Of a stretch of 64,000 nt of DNA, positions 15,897 to 24,942 are shown in pieces. A program made the translations under genes and the position numbers. The notes beneath the pieces are model-generated. The model made no database searches. It had not been told where the DNA came from and worked only from the letters and a program-made list of their open reading frames with translations. This DNA comes from Colwellia psychrerythraea (lineage in GTDB: Bacteria > Pseudomonadota > Gammaproteobacteria > Enterobacterales > Alteromonadaceae), in contig NZ_JQEC01000016.1 in the NCBI RefSeq assembly GCF_000764185.1, positions 62,001 to 126,000 on the forward strand, written 5' to 3'. Within the stretch, counting starts at the first letter, position 1. Each line of letters begins with the position of its first letter.

Positions 15897-18467
15897 ATGA
15901 AAATGGCAATAATTAGTATACTAATTTTCTTATCAATTCATGCTGCCAATGCAGATCCCTTACTACAAGCTATAACACTAGATTTAACTCCTGCAGAGTA
16001 TAGGAAACTAGGTTCATCCGTCGCTATTTCAGGTGATATTGCGGTTATTGGTGCTCCTGGTTCAGCTGGCGATCTAGGACAAGCATGTCTCTACCAACGT
16101 TCAAGTGAAAACTGGAGTCTGTTAACTTGTCTTAGCCCAAATACTGAAATCGGCTCAGTGCAACTGTTTGGTAATGCTGTTTCAATATCTGGTGAATTAC
16201 TCGTTATCAGCGCAGAAAAAAAACAAAATGGGAAACATGGTGTTGCCTATGTTTATCAACGTCAAGGTGATACATGGTTACAGCAAGCTGAATTAATCAG
16301 TGTAAACTCATCCTCTAATGATAAGTTCGCTAGCACGATTAGTATCTCGGAAAACTATATAGCAATTGGCTCACCTGGATTTTCAGCAAATAATTCCGGT
16401 GCTGTGCATATTTTTAAAAGTACAACTTCTGGCTGGGTTGAAGATATAGTTATCACACCAATTTCATCTTTTAAAAGTGCTAATTTTGGCGCTTCACTGA
16501 TGTTAGCCGGTGAGTACCTCATCATAGGGGACGATGATCATGGTCGTGCTCATGAAGGTACTGGATATATTTATAGACGTGAAGATGATCTTTGGAGTCT
16601 ACAAGCTAGCTTAAAAGGTGGCGATATTACTAAAAGCGCTAACTTTGCCACCAGTGTAGCAATTTCAAAAGACTACGCGATTATAGGGGCAAAGTCTGAA
16701 AATAACCCTTTAATAAAAAAGCATAAAAAAAGTGGTGCTGTCTATGTTTATAAAAGAACTGGTAAATTATGGAGCAGCCAAGCAAAACTACTAGCAAGTG
16801 ATGCTCAACAAGGCGATAACTTTGGCTCTAGTGTTGCTATCTCAGCAGATCACCTACTTATTGGCGCAGAAAGTAACAATAGTTCTAGGGGCTCAACTTA
16901 TTTATTTCAAAATATAAATGATGTTTGGACTGAGGTATTTAAGTTTGAGGCTGATGATGCCATACAACAAGATAATTTTGGCCATGCTATTGCTATTGCA
17001 CAGGACTATATAGTCATTGGTGCACATAACAAAAGTGTGGCAAACGGCACAGAAGGTGTTAGCTATCTTTATTATCTAAATCGTGACACTAGTTCATCAG
17101 GAAGAGAGCAAGCACTAACCGAAATACAAACTCAGCTAGCCTATGACTCAACAGAAATAGATAGTGACAAAGATGATTTAAATGATTGGGATGAAATTAA
17201 TATTTTAGGTACTGATCCAAACCTAAGTGATAGCGATGGTGATGGCTTAACCGATAAAGAAGAAGTAATGATTTATCAATCAAATCCGCTGGTAGTAGAT
17301 AGCGATAATGATGGTTTATCTGACCTGGACGAAGTGGTTCTTTATAATTCAGATCCTATTTTGGTTGATACCGATGGCGATGGTTCAAGTGACTTTGAAG
17401 AAGTAATGGTGACTAAAACAGAGCCCTCTTTAGTTGATTCGGATAATGATGGTTTAACCGATCAGCAAGAGCTATTGGAAACCAATACTGACCCAACGCT
17501 CGCAGATAGTGACGGCGATGGCTTAACAGATAATGAAGAGCTTAACCTATTTAATACCGACCCCCATAATGCCGATAGTGATAATGACGGCTTTAGTGAT
17601 GGTAACGAAGTAAACATTTATGAAACCTTACCTTTGGATAGTAGCGATACACCGGTTATAGAGACCACCAGCACCTCATACTCCCCGGCAGACTCTCAAT
17701 TTGGCACCATGGCATTTGAAGATGAATGGCCAATAAAAGGCGACTATGACTTTAATGATGCCGTGTTTGATTACAACGTTGAAGAAAATAAAGTAAACGG
17801 TTTAGTTAGCCGCATTGTGTTTAAAATATTACCTACAGCTCGCGGTGCTATATATGATAACTCCTTACGATTAATGATTAACACGCCAACTAGCAATATT
17901 GGCCAAGTAACCATGAAGTTAAAAGGCGTAACAACAGAACTAACACCAGTAGCAGATGGTAATCAATCCCTATTTATCATCATAGATAAAATAGAAGATG
18001 CCTTACCACCACCATCAGGATACAAGATGTCTAATACTTTTTCCGGTAGCCCTAAGATTAATGGCAACCTTTATACCCTAACCATTAACTTCAATTATCC
18101 AATATCTTCTCAAACCTTGGGGACTGCGCCATACAATAGTTTCATTTCGAGAGTTTTGGATACTGGTGAGCATATCGAAGTGCACTTCCCTGGCTATTTC
18201 CCCTCAAAAAAGGCCTCCAGAAGAAAATTTGGCCGAGGACAAGATGACTCAGATAAAAGCCAAGATAGATATTATCAAACGGAGGGAAATTTACCTTGGG
18301 CCATGCTTGTCCCATCCAAATGGCATCACACTAAGGAGCGTGTAGATCTATCGAACGGCTACCCTGATATTTTGCAATGGGCTTCAAGTAAAGGAAAAAG
18401 TAAAAAGGGCTGGTATAAGAGTAAACGTAACTCAAAATTTGTTTTTGAAAACGTTCCTGATATTTGA
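15897..18467 (+). CDS. Secreted FG-GAP / thrombospondin-3 / LruC protein
   Basis: An 856-residue exported protein with a signal peptide (about 1-19). Residues about 35-390 hold seven FG-GAP-like repeats of the pattern FGSSVAIS-x-D-xx-IIGA, forming a probable beta-propeller. Residues about 415-585 hold seven calcium-binding thrombospondin type 3 repeats with DSDGDGLTD-type loops. Residues about 595-845 match the LruC domain, marked by FEDEWPIKGDYDFNDAVFDY and LPWAMLVPSKW. Such proteins are surface or matrix components that use calcium for rigidity. It forms an operon with the preceding lipoprotein. The ligand is unknown. Confidence 0.87.
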   Translation: MKMAIISILIFLSIHAANADPLLQAITLDLTPAEYRKLGSSVAISGDIAVIGAPGSAGDLGQACLYQRSSENWSLLTCLSPNTEIGSVQLFGNAVSISGELLVISAEKKQNGKHGVAYVYQRQGDTWLQQAELISVNSSSNDKFASTISISENYIAIGSPGFSANNSGAVHIFKSTTSGWVEDIVITPISSFKSANFGASLMLAGEYLIIGDDDHGRAHEGTGYIYRREDDLWSLQASLKGGDITKSANFATSVAISKDYAIIGAKSENNPLIKKHKKSGAVYVYKRTGKLWSSQAKLLASDAQQGDNFGSSVAISADHLLIGAESNNSSRGSTYLFQNINDVWTEVFKFEADDAIQQDNFGHAIAIAQDYIVIGAHNKSVANGTEGVSYLYYLNRDTSSSGREQALTEIQTQLAYDSTEIDSDKDDLNDWDEINILGTDPNLSDSDGDGLTDKEEVMIYQSNPLVVDSDNDGLSDLDEVVLYNSDPILVDTDGDGSSDFEEVMVTKTEPSLVDSDNDGLTDQQELLETNTDPTLADSDGDGLTDNEELNLFNTDPHNADSDNDGFSDGNEVNIYETLPLDSSDTPVIETTSTSYSPADSQFGTMAFEDEWPIKGDYDFNDAVFDYNVEENKVNGLVSRIVFKILPTARGAIYDNSLRLMINTPTSNIGQVTMKLKGVTTELTPVADGNQSLFIIIDKIEDALPPPSGYKMSNTFSGSPKINGNLYTLTINFNYPISSQTLGTAPYNSFISRVLDTGEHIEVHFPGYFPSKKASRRKFGRGQDDSDKSQDRYYQTEGNLPWAMLVPSKWHHTKERVDLSNGYPDILQWASSKGKSKKGWYKSKRNSKFVFENVPDI

Positions 18468-18593
18468 TACAAGAAAGTTACCACTAAAGCGGTAATAATA
18501 TGTTCTGTGATAACCTTGTAAGTTTTGCCTACATAAAGCATTAAACAACTTGTTTTAATGTTAGCGACTACAACTAAAGCAGAGATTGTAATT

Positions 18594-18625
18594 AGCAAAA
18601 ACCAGCACACTTGCTGGTTTTTGCT
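18594..18625. terminator. Bidirectional terminator
   Basis: Perfect 13-bp arms (18594-18606, 18613-18625) around a six-base loop, with A5 on one side of the stem and T5 on the other. It lies between the convergent LruC-type gene and the HdeD-like gene and suits both. Confidence 0.8.
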
Positions 18626-18649
18626 TAGTTAAAATAGCTAGAATTAGAG

Positions 18650-19267
18650 TTAGTTAATCAACTTCTCTTGGGTTTTATTGACTTGATTAGCAATAGTTAA
18701 CAAGGCAATACCATCAAACATAAAGCTAACACCAATGATAAGACCAATAATCCAAGCACTTGAAAATGGCCAGCTAGTAAGTACAACCACGCCCAGAACA
18801 AAGGATATAGCGCCGTTTAACAGGCTGAATATTTTAGCTGATGATTGCAGTTCAAAGGCGAGTACCATTGAGCTAAAACCACTAATTAAAAAATAAATAG
18901 CAATTAATAAACCTAACACGCCAAGTATGATGGCTGGATGAGTAAAGATAATTAGCGCTAACGCAGCTAATACAAAAGGCCTAAACCATAACGACATGTT
19001 CTGTGTCTTGTTATGCCAAGCATTAAAAGCTAGTGCTATTGATGCTAATAAGAAAATCCCACCAACAAAAGTATTAAAAGCCAAACCAATAAAGTTAGGC
19101 ACCAAAATAGCTAGCAGACCAATAATTATCATCACAATACCAACCACTTTAGTATTTTTAATCAAAGCTAACTTGAGTTGCTGTGCGGGGGTTTCTCGTG
19201 TTACTTCCTGTGTAGTTTCTGGCGTAATTTCTTGTGTTGTATCTTCACTAGATGCGTTATCTGTCAT
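18650..19267 (-). CDS. HdeD-like (DUF308) membrane protein
   Basis: A 205-residue inner-membrane protein with about six hydrophobic segments arranged as repeated pairs, typical of HdeD/DUF308. Family features include the GIVMIIIGLLAILVP opening and glycine-rich helices with LISGFSSMVLAF. The cytoplasmic N-terminus is a Thr/Glu-rich stretch with a near-repeat (TQEITPET, TQEVTRET). In E. coli HdeD contributes to acid resistance at high cell density; here the role is only inferred by family. It stands alone and ends at the shared terminator. Confidence 0.85.
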   Translation of the reverse strand: MTDNASSEDTTQEITPETTQEVTRETPAQQLKLALIKNTKVVGIVMIIIGLLAILVPNFIGLAFNTFVGGIFLLASIALAFNAWHNKTQNMSLWFRPFVLAALALIIFTHPAIILGVLGLLIAIYFLISGFSSMVLAFELQSSAKIFSLLNGAISFVLGVVVLTSWPFSSAWIIGLIIGVSFMFDGIALLTIANQVNKTQEKLIN

Positions 19268-19381
19268 GGCGGAATATCCTTAAGCTGTGCAATAGTTTAT
19301 TGTCAATGCTAAGGTAGCAGAAGCGACTAATAAACTGTATCGATAAAAGCTTTTAGATTAGTTAATTATTTCAGCCACAAA

Positions 19382-19403
19382 AAAACCAGCTAATGCTGGT
19401 TTT
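19382..19403. terminator. Hairpin between two minus-strand genes
   Basis: Nine-bp arms (19382-19390 and 19395-19403) with loop TAAT, A/T-rich at the outer ends. It may be the terminator for minus-strand transcripts from the S9 peptidase gene, although it lies 340 bases after that stop. It resembles the terminator at 18594 (the shared AACCAGC/GCTGGTT core). Confidence 0.55.
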
Positions 19404-19424
19404 AGTTGTTTTAATCTTGTTACT

Positions 19425-19655
19425 TAACCTGAACTCTGGATAATGAGTGCTTGCTGTTTAAGTAAAGCAACAGCTGACGGTTATTAACAATAAAATTTAT
19501 CGGATTAAATAGCGATATACGCTATCAATGTTTCAATTTATTCGATTATCAAGGCAAAACGTTTTTGAATAACGGGTTATTTATCGACGTTTTAACGCTG
19601 AGAATAGGATAAAGGGGAATATTGAGCAAATGCTGCTTACCCAGAGTTCAGGTTA
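19425..19655. repeat. 15-bp inverted repeats bounding a 200-base spacer
   Basis: Arms 19425-19439 and 19641-19655 are perfect inverted copies (TAACCTGAACTCTGG and its complement). The 201 bases between them contain no gene. The arm core AACCTGAACTC also occurs at 13554-13564. This could be a small non-autonomous mobile element; target-site duplications were not evident. Confidence 0.45.
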
Positions 19656-19738
19656 CTTACCTTGCATCACTTAAGATGCATTTTCGAATTAAAAAGCGCA
19701 GAGCTCATTAATTCGAATGTTTTACTTCACCAAGGTAT

Positions 19739-21691
19739 TTAAATGAGATGTTTATCTAAGAAACTCACAACTTTTCTCATATAAGCCTTTTGATTCTCAG
19801 GGTTATAAAAACCATGCGCTTCATTACCAATGACAAACCACTCATAAGGTTTTTTCTCTTCATCAAGGGCTTCCCTTAAGCGCTCTGCGTGCTCAAAAGG
19901 TGCACGCTTATCTTCTTCGCCGTGTGCTAGCAAAATTGGCACCTGTATTTTGTTAACGTAGTTAACAGGCGACATATTTTTTAATTGTTCTTCATCAGTC
20001 CCTAATACGCGTTTTAAATAACTCATACCTGAACGCCTCTGTTGAACATCGCCCTCTTCAAACATTAACTCTAAATCATATATACCAGCATTAGCGATGG
20101 CGCATTTATATATCTCTGGATACAAGGCTGCACTTTGTACAGCTGAGTAGGCACCAAAACTTCCTCCCATAATACATACATTATTATCAGCGGCTTTTTT
20201 ATTTTTAACTAACCATTGGTAACCATTCAATATATCCTGCTGAACAAGGCTGCCCCACGCTTTATGTCCCGATTTTTCATAGTTAGCGCCAAAACCACCA
20301 GAGCCACGGTAATTAACTTGTAAAACTGAATAACCATGAGAGACTAAGTATTGAACGTTCGTAGAAAAACCCCAGTAATCCCTCACGCCATGTGGGCCGC
20401 CATGAACCAAAACAACCGTAGGTGCGAGTTTATTTTTTTCTTTTGCTTTTGCCTGAGTAAAAAAACCATTTAGCATAGAGCCGTCGGATGCTTCAAACTT
20501 AATTGGCTCAATTTGGGCAAAGTCTGAGTTTTTAAACTTAGGTTTAAATTGAAATAATCGTTTCAAATCATTATTTTTTCTATCAAGTAAATACAAGCTA
20601 CCTGGATCAATATCAGATGAAACCATCACCACATAATACTGGCCATCATCTGTTTTACTAGTAATGTTAACGGCGCTATAAGGGAACTGTTTTAGCAAAT
20701 CTTTAAAGACTTTTGCTTCTTCAAGCTTCTTATTTAAAATCAAATAAGCGGGGTAGCCATCATCAACTCGAATAGCATAAGCAGAGCGTTCATCCGTGGT
20801 CATTTCAACATCACTAACATTGACCTTTTTATCAGTATATACCGACTTATATTCATAACTCTCAAGGTTTAGTTTGAATATACCTTTAGTGTCTTGGTTA
20901 TAATCATCAATGGTGTATAAATGTGTGCCTGAGGCATTAATAAACAAAGGATTCACCTTTGCACCTACGCTACCCGAAGGGATTTTTTTCCAGCCTGCAT
21001 CTTGTTTAAGATAAACTTGTGCATCATCATTTCTGTCTGTGCCAACCACCAACTTTAACTTGCCGTCGCTGTCTGTTAAAAACTGTGAAAAAGGTACTGG
21101 AGATTGCGCAACTTTCTTTTTAGTAATGCCAGTGTAAACATTCAATTTTAAAACGTTCGCTACCCTTTCACCGGTATTGCTCATAGGGGTTGAGCTAATC
21201 AAAATGTGTTTCTTATCTTCAGGTAAGATATCAATAATCTCCCCCCAGCCATAAGTTGACTCTTGTTTTTTAACTCGGCTCATTGCTGATTTTCTCGCTC
21301 CTGAGCGATAGCCATAAATCATTTTACCTCGTGAGCCATCAATATTTAGTGCATATAATTCACCATAGAATACCGGCTGTTCGAGCCATGGGTCGCGCCT
21401 TACCAGACTTATCACCACCCGCTCATTATTTACCCAGTAAAATCGGCCAATCTCTTGTTTATTAGGTAACCTTGAAGCGGCAACCGTCTCTAGTGTTTCA
21501 CTGTCTAAAAAAACAATAAGCATTTCACCTTGTCTAAACATAGACACCGCTAAGTGTTTACCATCAGGTGATATTTTTGCATTTTGATATTGTGATCGCT
21601 CAAATATATCATCAAAATCCTTGGCATATCCACTCACTGAAATCACTAATAAGGTAAGTAAAACTACCTTTTTTATAATCGTATTTAACAT
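19739..21691 (-). CDS. S9-family prolyl oligopeptidase-like exported peptidase
   Basis: A 650-residue protein with an N-terminal signal peptide (about 1-23), a seven-bladed-propeller-like region to about residue 400 and a C-terminal alpha/beta hydrolase domain. The catalytic serine is Ser511 in GGSFGAYS, with Asp594 in GEEDKRAP and His626 in NEAHGFY. This is the pattern of S9C/DPP-like peptidases, which cut short peptides, often after proline or small residues. It would act in the periplasm downstream of the secreted subtilases encoded next door, turning oligopeptides into importable units. The start ATG and signal peptide agree. Confidence 0.9.
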   Translation of the reverse strand: MLNTIIKKVVLLTLLVISVSGYAKDFDDIFERSQYQNAKISPDGKHLAVSMFRQGEMLIVFLDSETLETVAASRLPNKQEIGRFYWVNNERVVISLVRRDPWLEQPVFYGELYALNIDGSRGKMIYGYRSGARKSAMSRVKKQESTYGWGEIIDILPEDKKHILISSTPMSNTGERVANVLKLNVYTGITKKKVAQSPVPFSQFLTDSDGKLKLVVGTDRNDDAQVYLKQDAGWKKIPSGSVGAKVNPLFINASGTHLYTIDDYNQDTKGIFKLNLESYEYKSVYTDKKVNVSDVEMTTDERSAYAIRVDDGYPAYLILNKKLEEAKVFKDLLKQFPYSAVNITSKTDDGQYYVVMVSSDIDPGSLYLLDRKNNDLKRLFQFKPKFKNSDFAQIEPIKFEASDGSMLNGFFTQAKAKEKNKLAPTVVLVHGGPHGVRDYWGFSTNVQYLVSHGYSVLQVNYRGSGGFGANYEKSGHKAWGSLVQQDILNGYQWLVKNKKAADNNVCIMGGSFGAYSAVQSAALYPEIYKCAIANAGIYDLELMFEEGDVQQRRSGMSYLKRVLGTDEEQLKNMSPVNYVNKIQVPILLAHGEEDKRAPFEHAERLREALDEEKKPYEWFVIGNEAHGFYNPENQKAYMRKVVSFLDKHLI

Positions 21692-22013
21692 TATTTCTAC
21701 TCCATATAAGACCTTTAAAACAACTTACTTAATTAAATAAATAGAAAGTTGAAATATTGTCGTTTTCCATCTTAAAAACTATTAAAAATAAAACCGAACA
21801 ACTAAGTTGAATCTTCTTGTAATACTGCTGGTATAGCTGCTGTTTTAACTGCTATACCTGTCACAATACTTCCAAAAAATTGACATGCTTCATTTTGGTA
21901 CCATAATGTAACAGAGTGTAACAAGATATTACAATACAAACTAATAGCCTGTATTTGTTATTAATAATTTTACTTGAGGCTTTCTGGAAATAATAATATA
22001 CAGCCAAATATAA
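21692..22013. other. Intergenic region upstream of the S9 peptidase gene
   Basis: AT-rich spacer carrying the promoter for the minus-strand S9 peptidase. It contains a TGTAAC-rich stretch (about 21905-21940) with imperfect symmetry. I see no gene or convincing operator. Confidence 0.4.
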
Positions 22014-22046
22014 AAAACCCGATGCAAGTTACCTGTATCGGGTTTT
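22014..22046 (-). terminator. Terminator of the first subtilase gene
   Basis: Ten-bp arms (22014-22023, 22037-22046) with a 13-base loop, followed on the minus strand by a run of T. It lies 46 bases after the stop of the minus-strand subtilase. Confidence 0.75.
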
Positions 22047-22091
22047 ATGTTCTATTTACTCGTGACTAATTATAACTAGTCAATTATTTTT

Positions 22092-24461
22092 CTAAGGATT
22101 GTAGGTTACATCTAAGTTAACACCGCTTGCTGCCGAGTAACCATATACACCTATGTGCCAAGTATCCGCTGCCGGGTTGGTAAATGAACAACTCTCAGTG
22201 TTACCACTCTCATATGGACGACAGTCATAAGTAGCAGAAGTCGGTTGAGAACCCCGTCTAATATACATATCGGCATCACCACTACCACCGCTCATAGCAA
22301 AGTCTAACGTAGCCATACCTGCTGGTACATCAATGGTGTAGTATGTCCAAGCACGACGAGCAACGCTTATATCTGTTACTGATGCACTGCCACCTGTAAC
22401 ACCACCACCGGTACTAGGTTCGGTAAAGCTACCCGTTAAGCTAACACCACTAAAGGTGGAGTAAGCAACTACTTTAACAAAGTAAGTGCCCGCTTGAACA
22501 CTAGCGATTGGACAACTTTCAGCATTGCCACCTTTGTATGGACGACAATCATAACTGCTGCTTGTTGGTGCTGAACCAAATTTAACGTAAAGATCAGCAT
22601 CTCCCGTACCACCAGCCATATCAAAGTTTAACTCAGTAGCGCCAGCAGGAACTTCCATAGTAAAGCTAAGTTCAGTACTTGAGCTTAGGTTAGCTTTAGC
22701 TACGCCATTTTCAAGCGTATTACCTGTTGATGGTGGCGATGTAGTATCACCACAGCTAGCTGCTAAAGCATCAGAGGCGGCTTTTGCTTGCACTAAACCA
22801 AAACCTGTTTTGTCATCACGACCTGCTACATCTAAGTCAATCGCGGTATTTTTCAAGGCACTTCTGACATCGTCTGCGGTACAGTTCGGGTTATTGCTCC
22901 ACACTAATGCAGCAACACCGGTAACGTGTGGCGTTGCCATTGAAGTACCATTGTAATAAGCATAATCTTGCGAGCCATTGACCGTTAAGCTAGCGTCAGT
23001 GCCTAATTGAGACATTAGTTGCAGACCTAAAACACGACTAACAGACACCGTAGGCACGGTTACGTCAGTATTGGCATCGACAAGGAAAGGATTTTGTAAA
23101 CCCGGGCGCGTACTGTCACTATAAACAATTACCGCAGAGGCACCAGCATCAGCACATGCTTTAGCGGGGTTGATTTCAGGATAATTACTACCTTTTTGGT
23201 TATCATTACGTTCAGCTAAACAAATATTGCCATTAACATTAGTACAGTTATAACTGCTACCAGAAATAGTACAGCTTGCTAATACGCCATTGGCACTACC
23301 ATTAACATTACTAACCACATAGTTGCCACCACTTTGAATATAATGGGTTTGCGGAACCACACTGTCATTACCGTATGTAATTGCACCAACTGTGACAAAA
23401 CCTAAACGACCATCACCAGCAACGGTAGATAATATAGCTTCGCCTGGTGCTGAAATTTCAACTTGACTAGTATATTGAGAAAATTCAGCGTGTTGGTTGT
23501 TACTGTCTAAAGCGCCAACAGCCATTACCGAGTCATAAGAAGCAGGGTAAGACATAGTTGTATTGCCGTCATTACCTGAAGCTGCGATTAATAATACACC
23601 AGTATCAGCAGCAGCTTGTAGAGCATTTTTTTCAGTATTACTAGAACCTGAACCACCTAAACTCATATTGATAACTTTAGCGCCGTTATTTACACAAGTA
23701 TCCACTGCGTCAGATAAGTCGCCCGAGTATCCCCAACCACTTTCGTTAAATACCTTAACAATATGTAGGTTCACATTAGTGCTTGGTAAAATACCAACGA
23801 TACCTTCGCTGTTATTTACGCCAGCAATTGTACCTGCTACATGTGTGCCGTGAGAGCCGCCATTCTGATACCAGTTACCTGTACCAGAGTTATTCGTGCC
23901 TGAAGCATTGTTGGCATTTAAGTCTGGATTTGTTTGCTCATAACCTGAGTCAATAATACAAACTGTCATGTTAGCCGCATCTGTATCAGTTAATTGATCC
24001 GATTGTGTCTTAGATATGCCCCAAGGCTGATTCTGCGAAAATAGAAAACGTTGATAATCGGGTTCTATCGATTCAACAGACGGATGTTTACGTAGTTTTT
24101 CAATGAATTTTTCTACATCTTTCACTGCATGCATTTTATCTAAAGATATTACGTGGCTGTTATTTTTTAAAACTTTCACATGTTTTAAATTTAGACCTAT
24201 TTTTTTAGCTAAGCCTGGTGGAACAGTCTTACCTTGTTTCTTATCTTTAAAAGTAATAATTAATCTATCGGTATAATCATTACGTTGAAGTTTTTTCTGT
24301 GCTTGCCACTGGGCAAAACTTAGCGTTGTTGATTGGTTAACTGTAGTAACTTTTTCTGCTTTATTAAGCTTAGCTTGACTCGCTGCGTTACTAGCAACAC
24401 TAGTCACGGTTAAAACTGATAAGGCGATAGCACTCAAGGCAATCTTTTTATTCTTTCTCAT
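22092..24461 (-). CDS. Secreted S8 subtilase with PA insert and two PPC domains
   Basis: A 789-residue extracellular protease. It has a signal peptide (about 1-27), an inhibitor-type propeptide (about 62-140), then the subtilisin domain with Asp171 in CIIDSGYEQ, His204 in SHGTHVAG and Ser507 in GTSMATPHVTG. A protease-associated insert lies between His and Ser (about 350-490). After a Ser/Thr linker come two pre-peptidase C-terminal domains, each with SGDADMYIRRGSQPTS- or TGDADLYVKFGSAPTS-type motifs and a DCRPY...ESC pair. Such domains are often removed on maturation or bind substrate. It is divergent from another subtilase; both probably supply nutrients from protein. Confidence 0.94.
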   Translation of the reverse strand: MRKNKKIALSAIALSVLTVTSVASNAASQAKLNKAEKVTTVNQSTTLSFAQWQAQKKLQRNDYTDRLIITFKDKKQGKTVPPGLAKKIGLNLKHVKVLKNNSHVISLDKMHAVKDVEKFIEKLRKHPSVESIEPDYQRFLFSQNQPWGISKTQSDQLTDTDAANMTVCIIDSGYEQTNPDLNANNASGTNNSGTGNWYQNGGSHGTHVAGTIAGVNNSEGIVGILPSTNVNLHIVKVFNESGWGYSGDLSDAVDTCVNNGAKVINMSLGGSGSSNTEKNALQAAADTGVLLIAASGNDGNTTMSYPASYDSVMAVGALDSNNQHAEFSQYTSQVEISAPGEAILSTVAGDGRLGFVTVGAITYGNDSVVPQTHYIQSGGNYVVSNVNGSANGVLASCTISGSSYNCTNVNGNICLAERNDNQKGSNYPEINPAKACADAGASAVIVYSDSTRPGLQNPFLVDANTDVTVPTVSVSRVLGLQLMSQLGTDASLTVNGSQDYAYYNGTSMATPHVTGVAALVWSNNPNCTADDVRSALKNTAIDLDVAGRDDKTGFGLVQAKAASDALAASCGDTTSPPSTGNTLENGVAKANLSSSTELSFTMEVPAGATELNFDMAGGTGDADLYVKFGSAPTSSSYDCRPYKGGNAESCPIASVQAGTYFVKVVAYSTFSGVSLTGSFTEPSTGGGVTGGSASVTDISVARRAWTYYTIDVPAGMATLDFAMSGGSGDADMYIRRGSQPTSATYDCRPYESGNTESCSFTNPAADTWHIGVYGYSAASGVNLDVTYNP

Positions 24462-24942
24462 CTGACATCAACTCCATCATTGTTAATTCACGCTTATTAC
24501 AAGAGTCATTTTGACTAATGTCCTGCGCATTATTTTTATAGATTAGCTTTAGTGTTTAACATAAAACCAACCCTTATCAGATTGAATCTTTAGCCGCTTT
24601 TTAACTAGTAAATTATCGACAAACATTAATAAAAAACCGACTAAACACTTTCACAAAAACAACCTAAACAACTAAAAACAAAAGATATTAATTAAACCTG
24701 TCGTTTCTGTATGAAAAGCTGTCGGAATTTTACTAGAGGCAATTTCACTAACTGTTACTATCGAATTATGCAAGAGGCAGGAAGCCGAGTTAAGCAGGTG
24801 TATATAGTAAGTGAAACATATAGAAGGAGAACGGACAGTTCATCTAAACAGTTAAACTAAATAGTCCATCTAAATAATAAAAATTAGCGTCATTAATAAT
24901 AAGAATAAAACGACTTAACATTAAACAGAGAGTGAAATACCT
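24462..24942. other. Divergent promoter region between two subtilase genes
   Basis: 481 AT-rich bases separate the divergent subtilase starts. They must carry both promoters. I see no strong palindrome, no small gene and no riboswitch-like structure. GAGAGTG upstream of ATG 24943 is the only clear ribosome site. Confidence 0.45.

Noticed and set aside
18359..18610. 83-codon minus-strand frame
   Set aside because: It overlaps the end of the LruC-type gene and runs across the terminator.
19425..19655. Insertion sequence
   Set aside because: No transposase frame lies between the inverted repeats and no target duplication is evident; kept only as a repeat.
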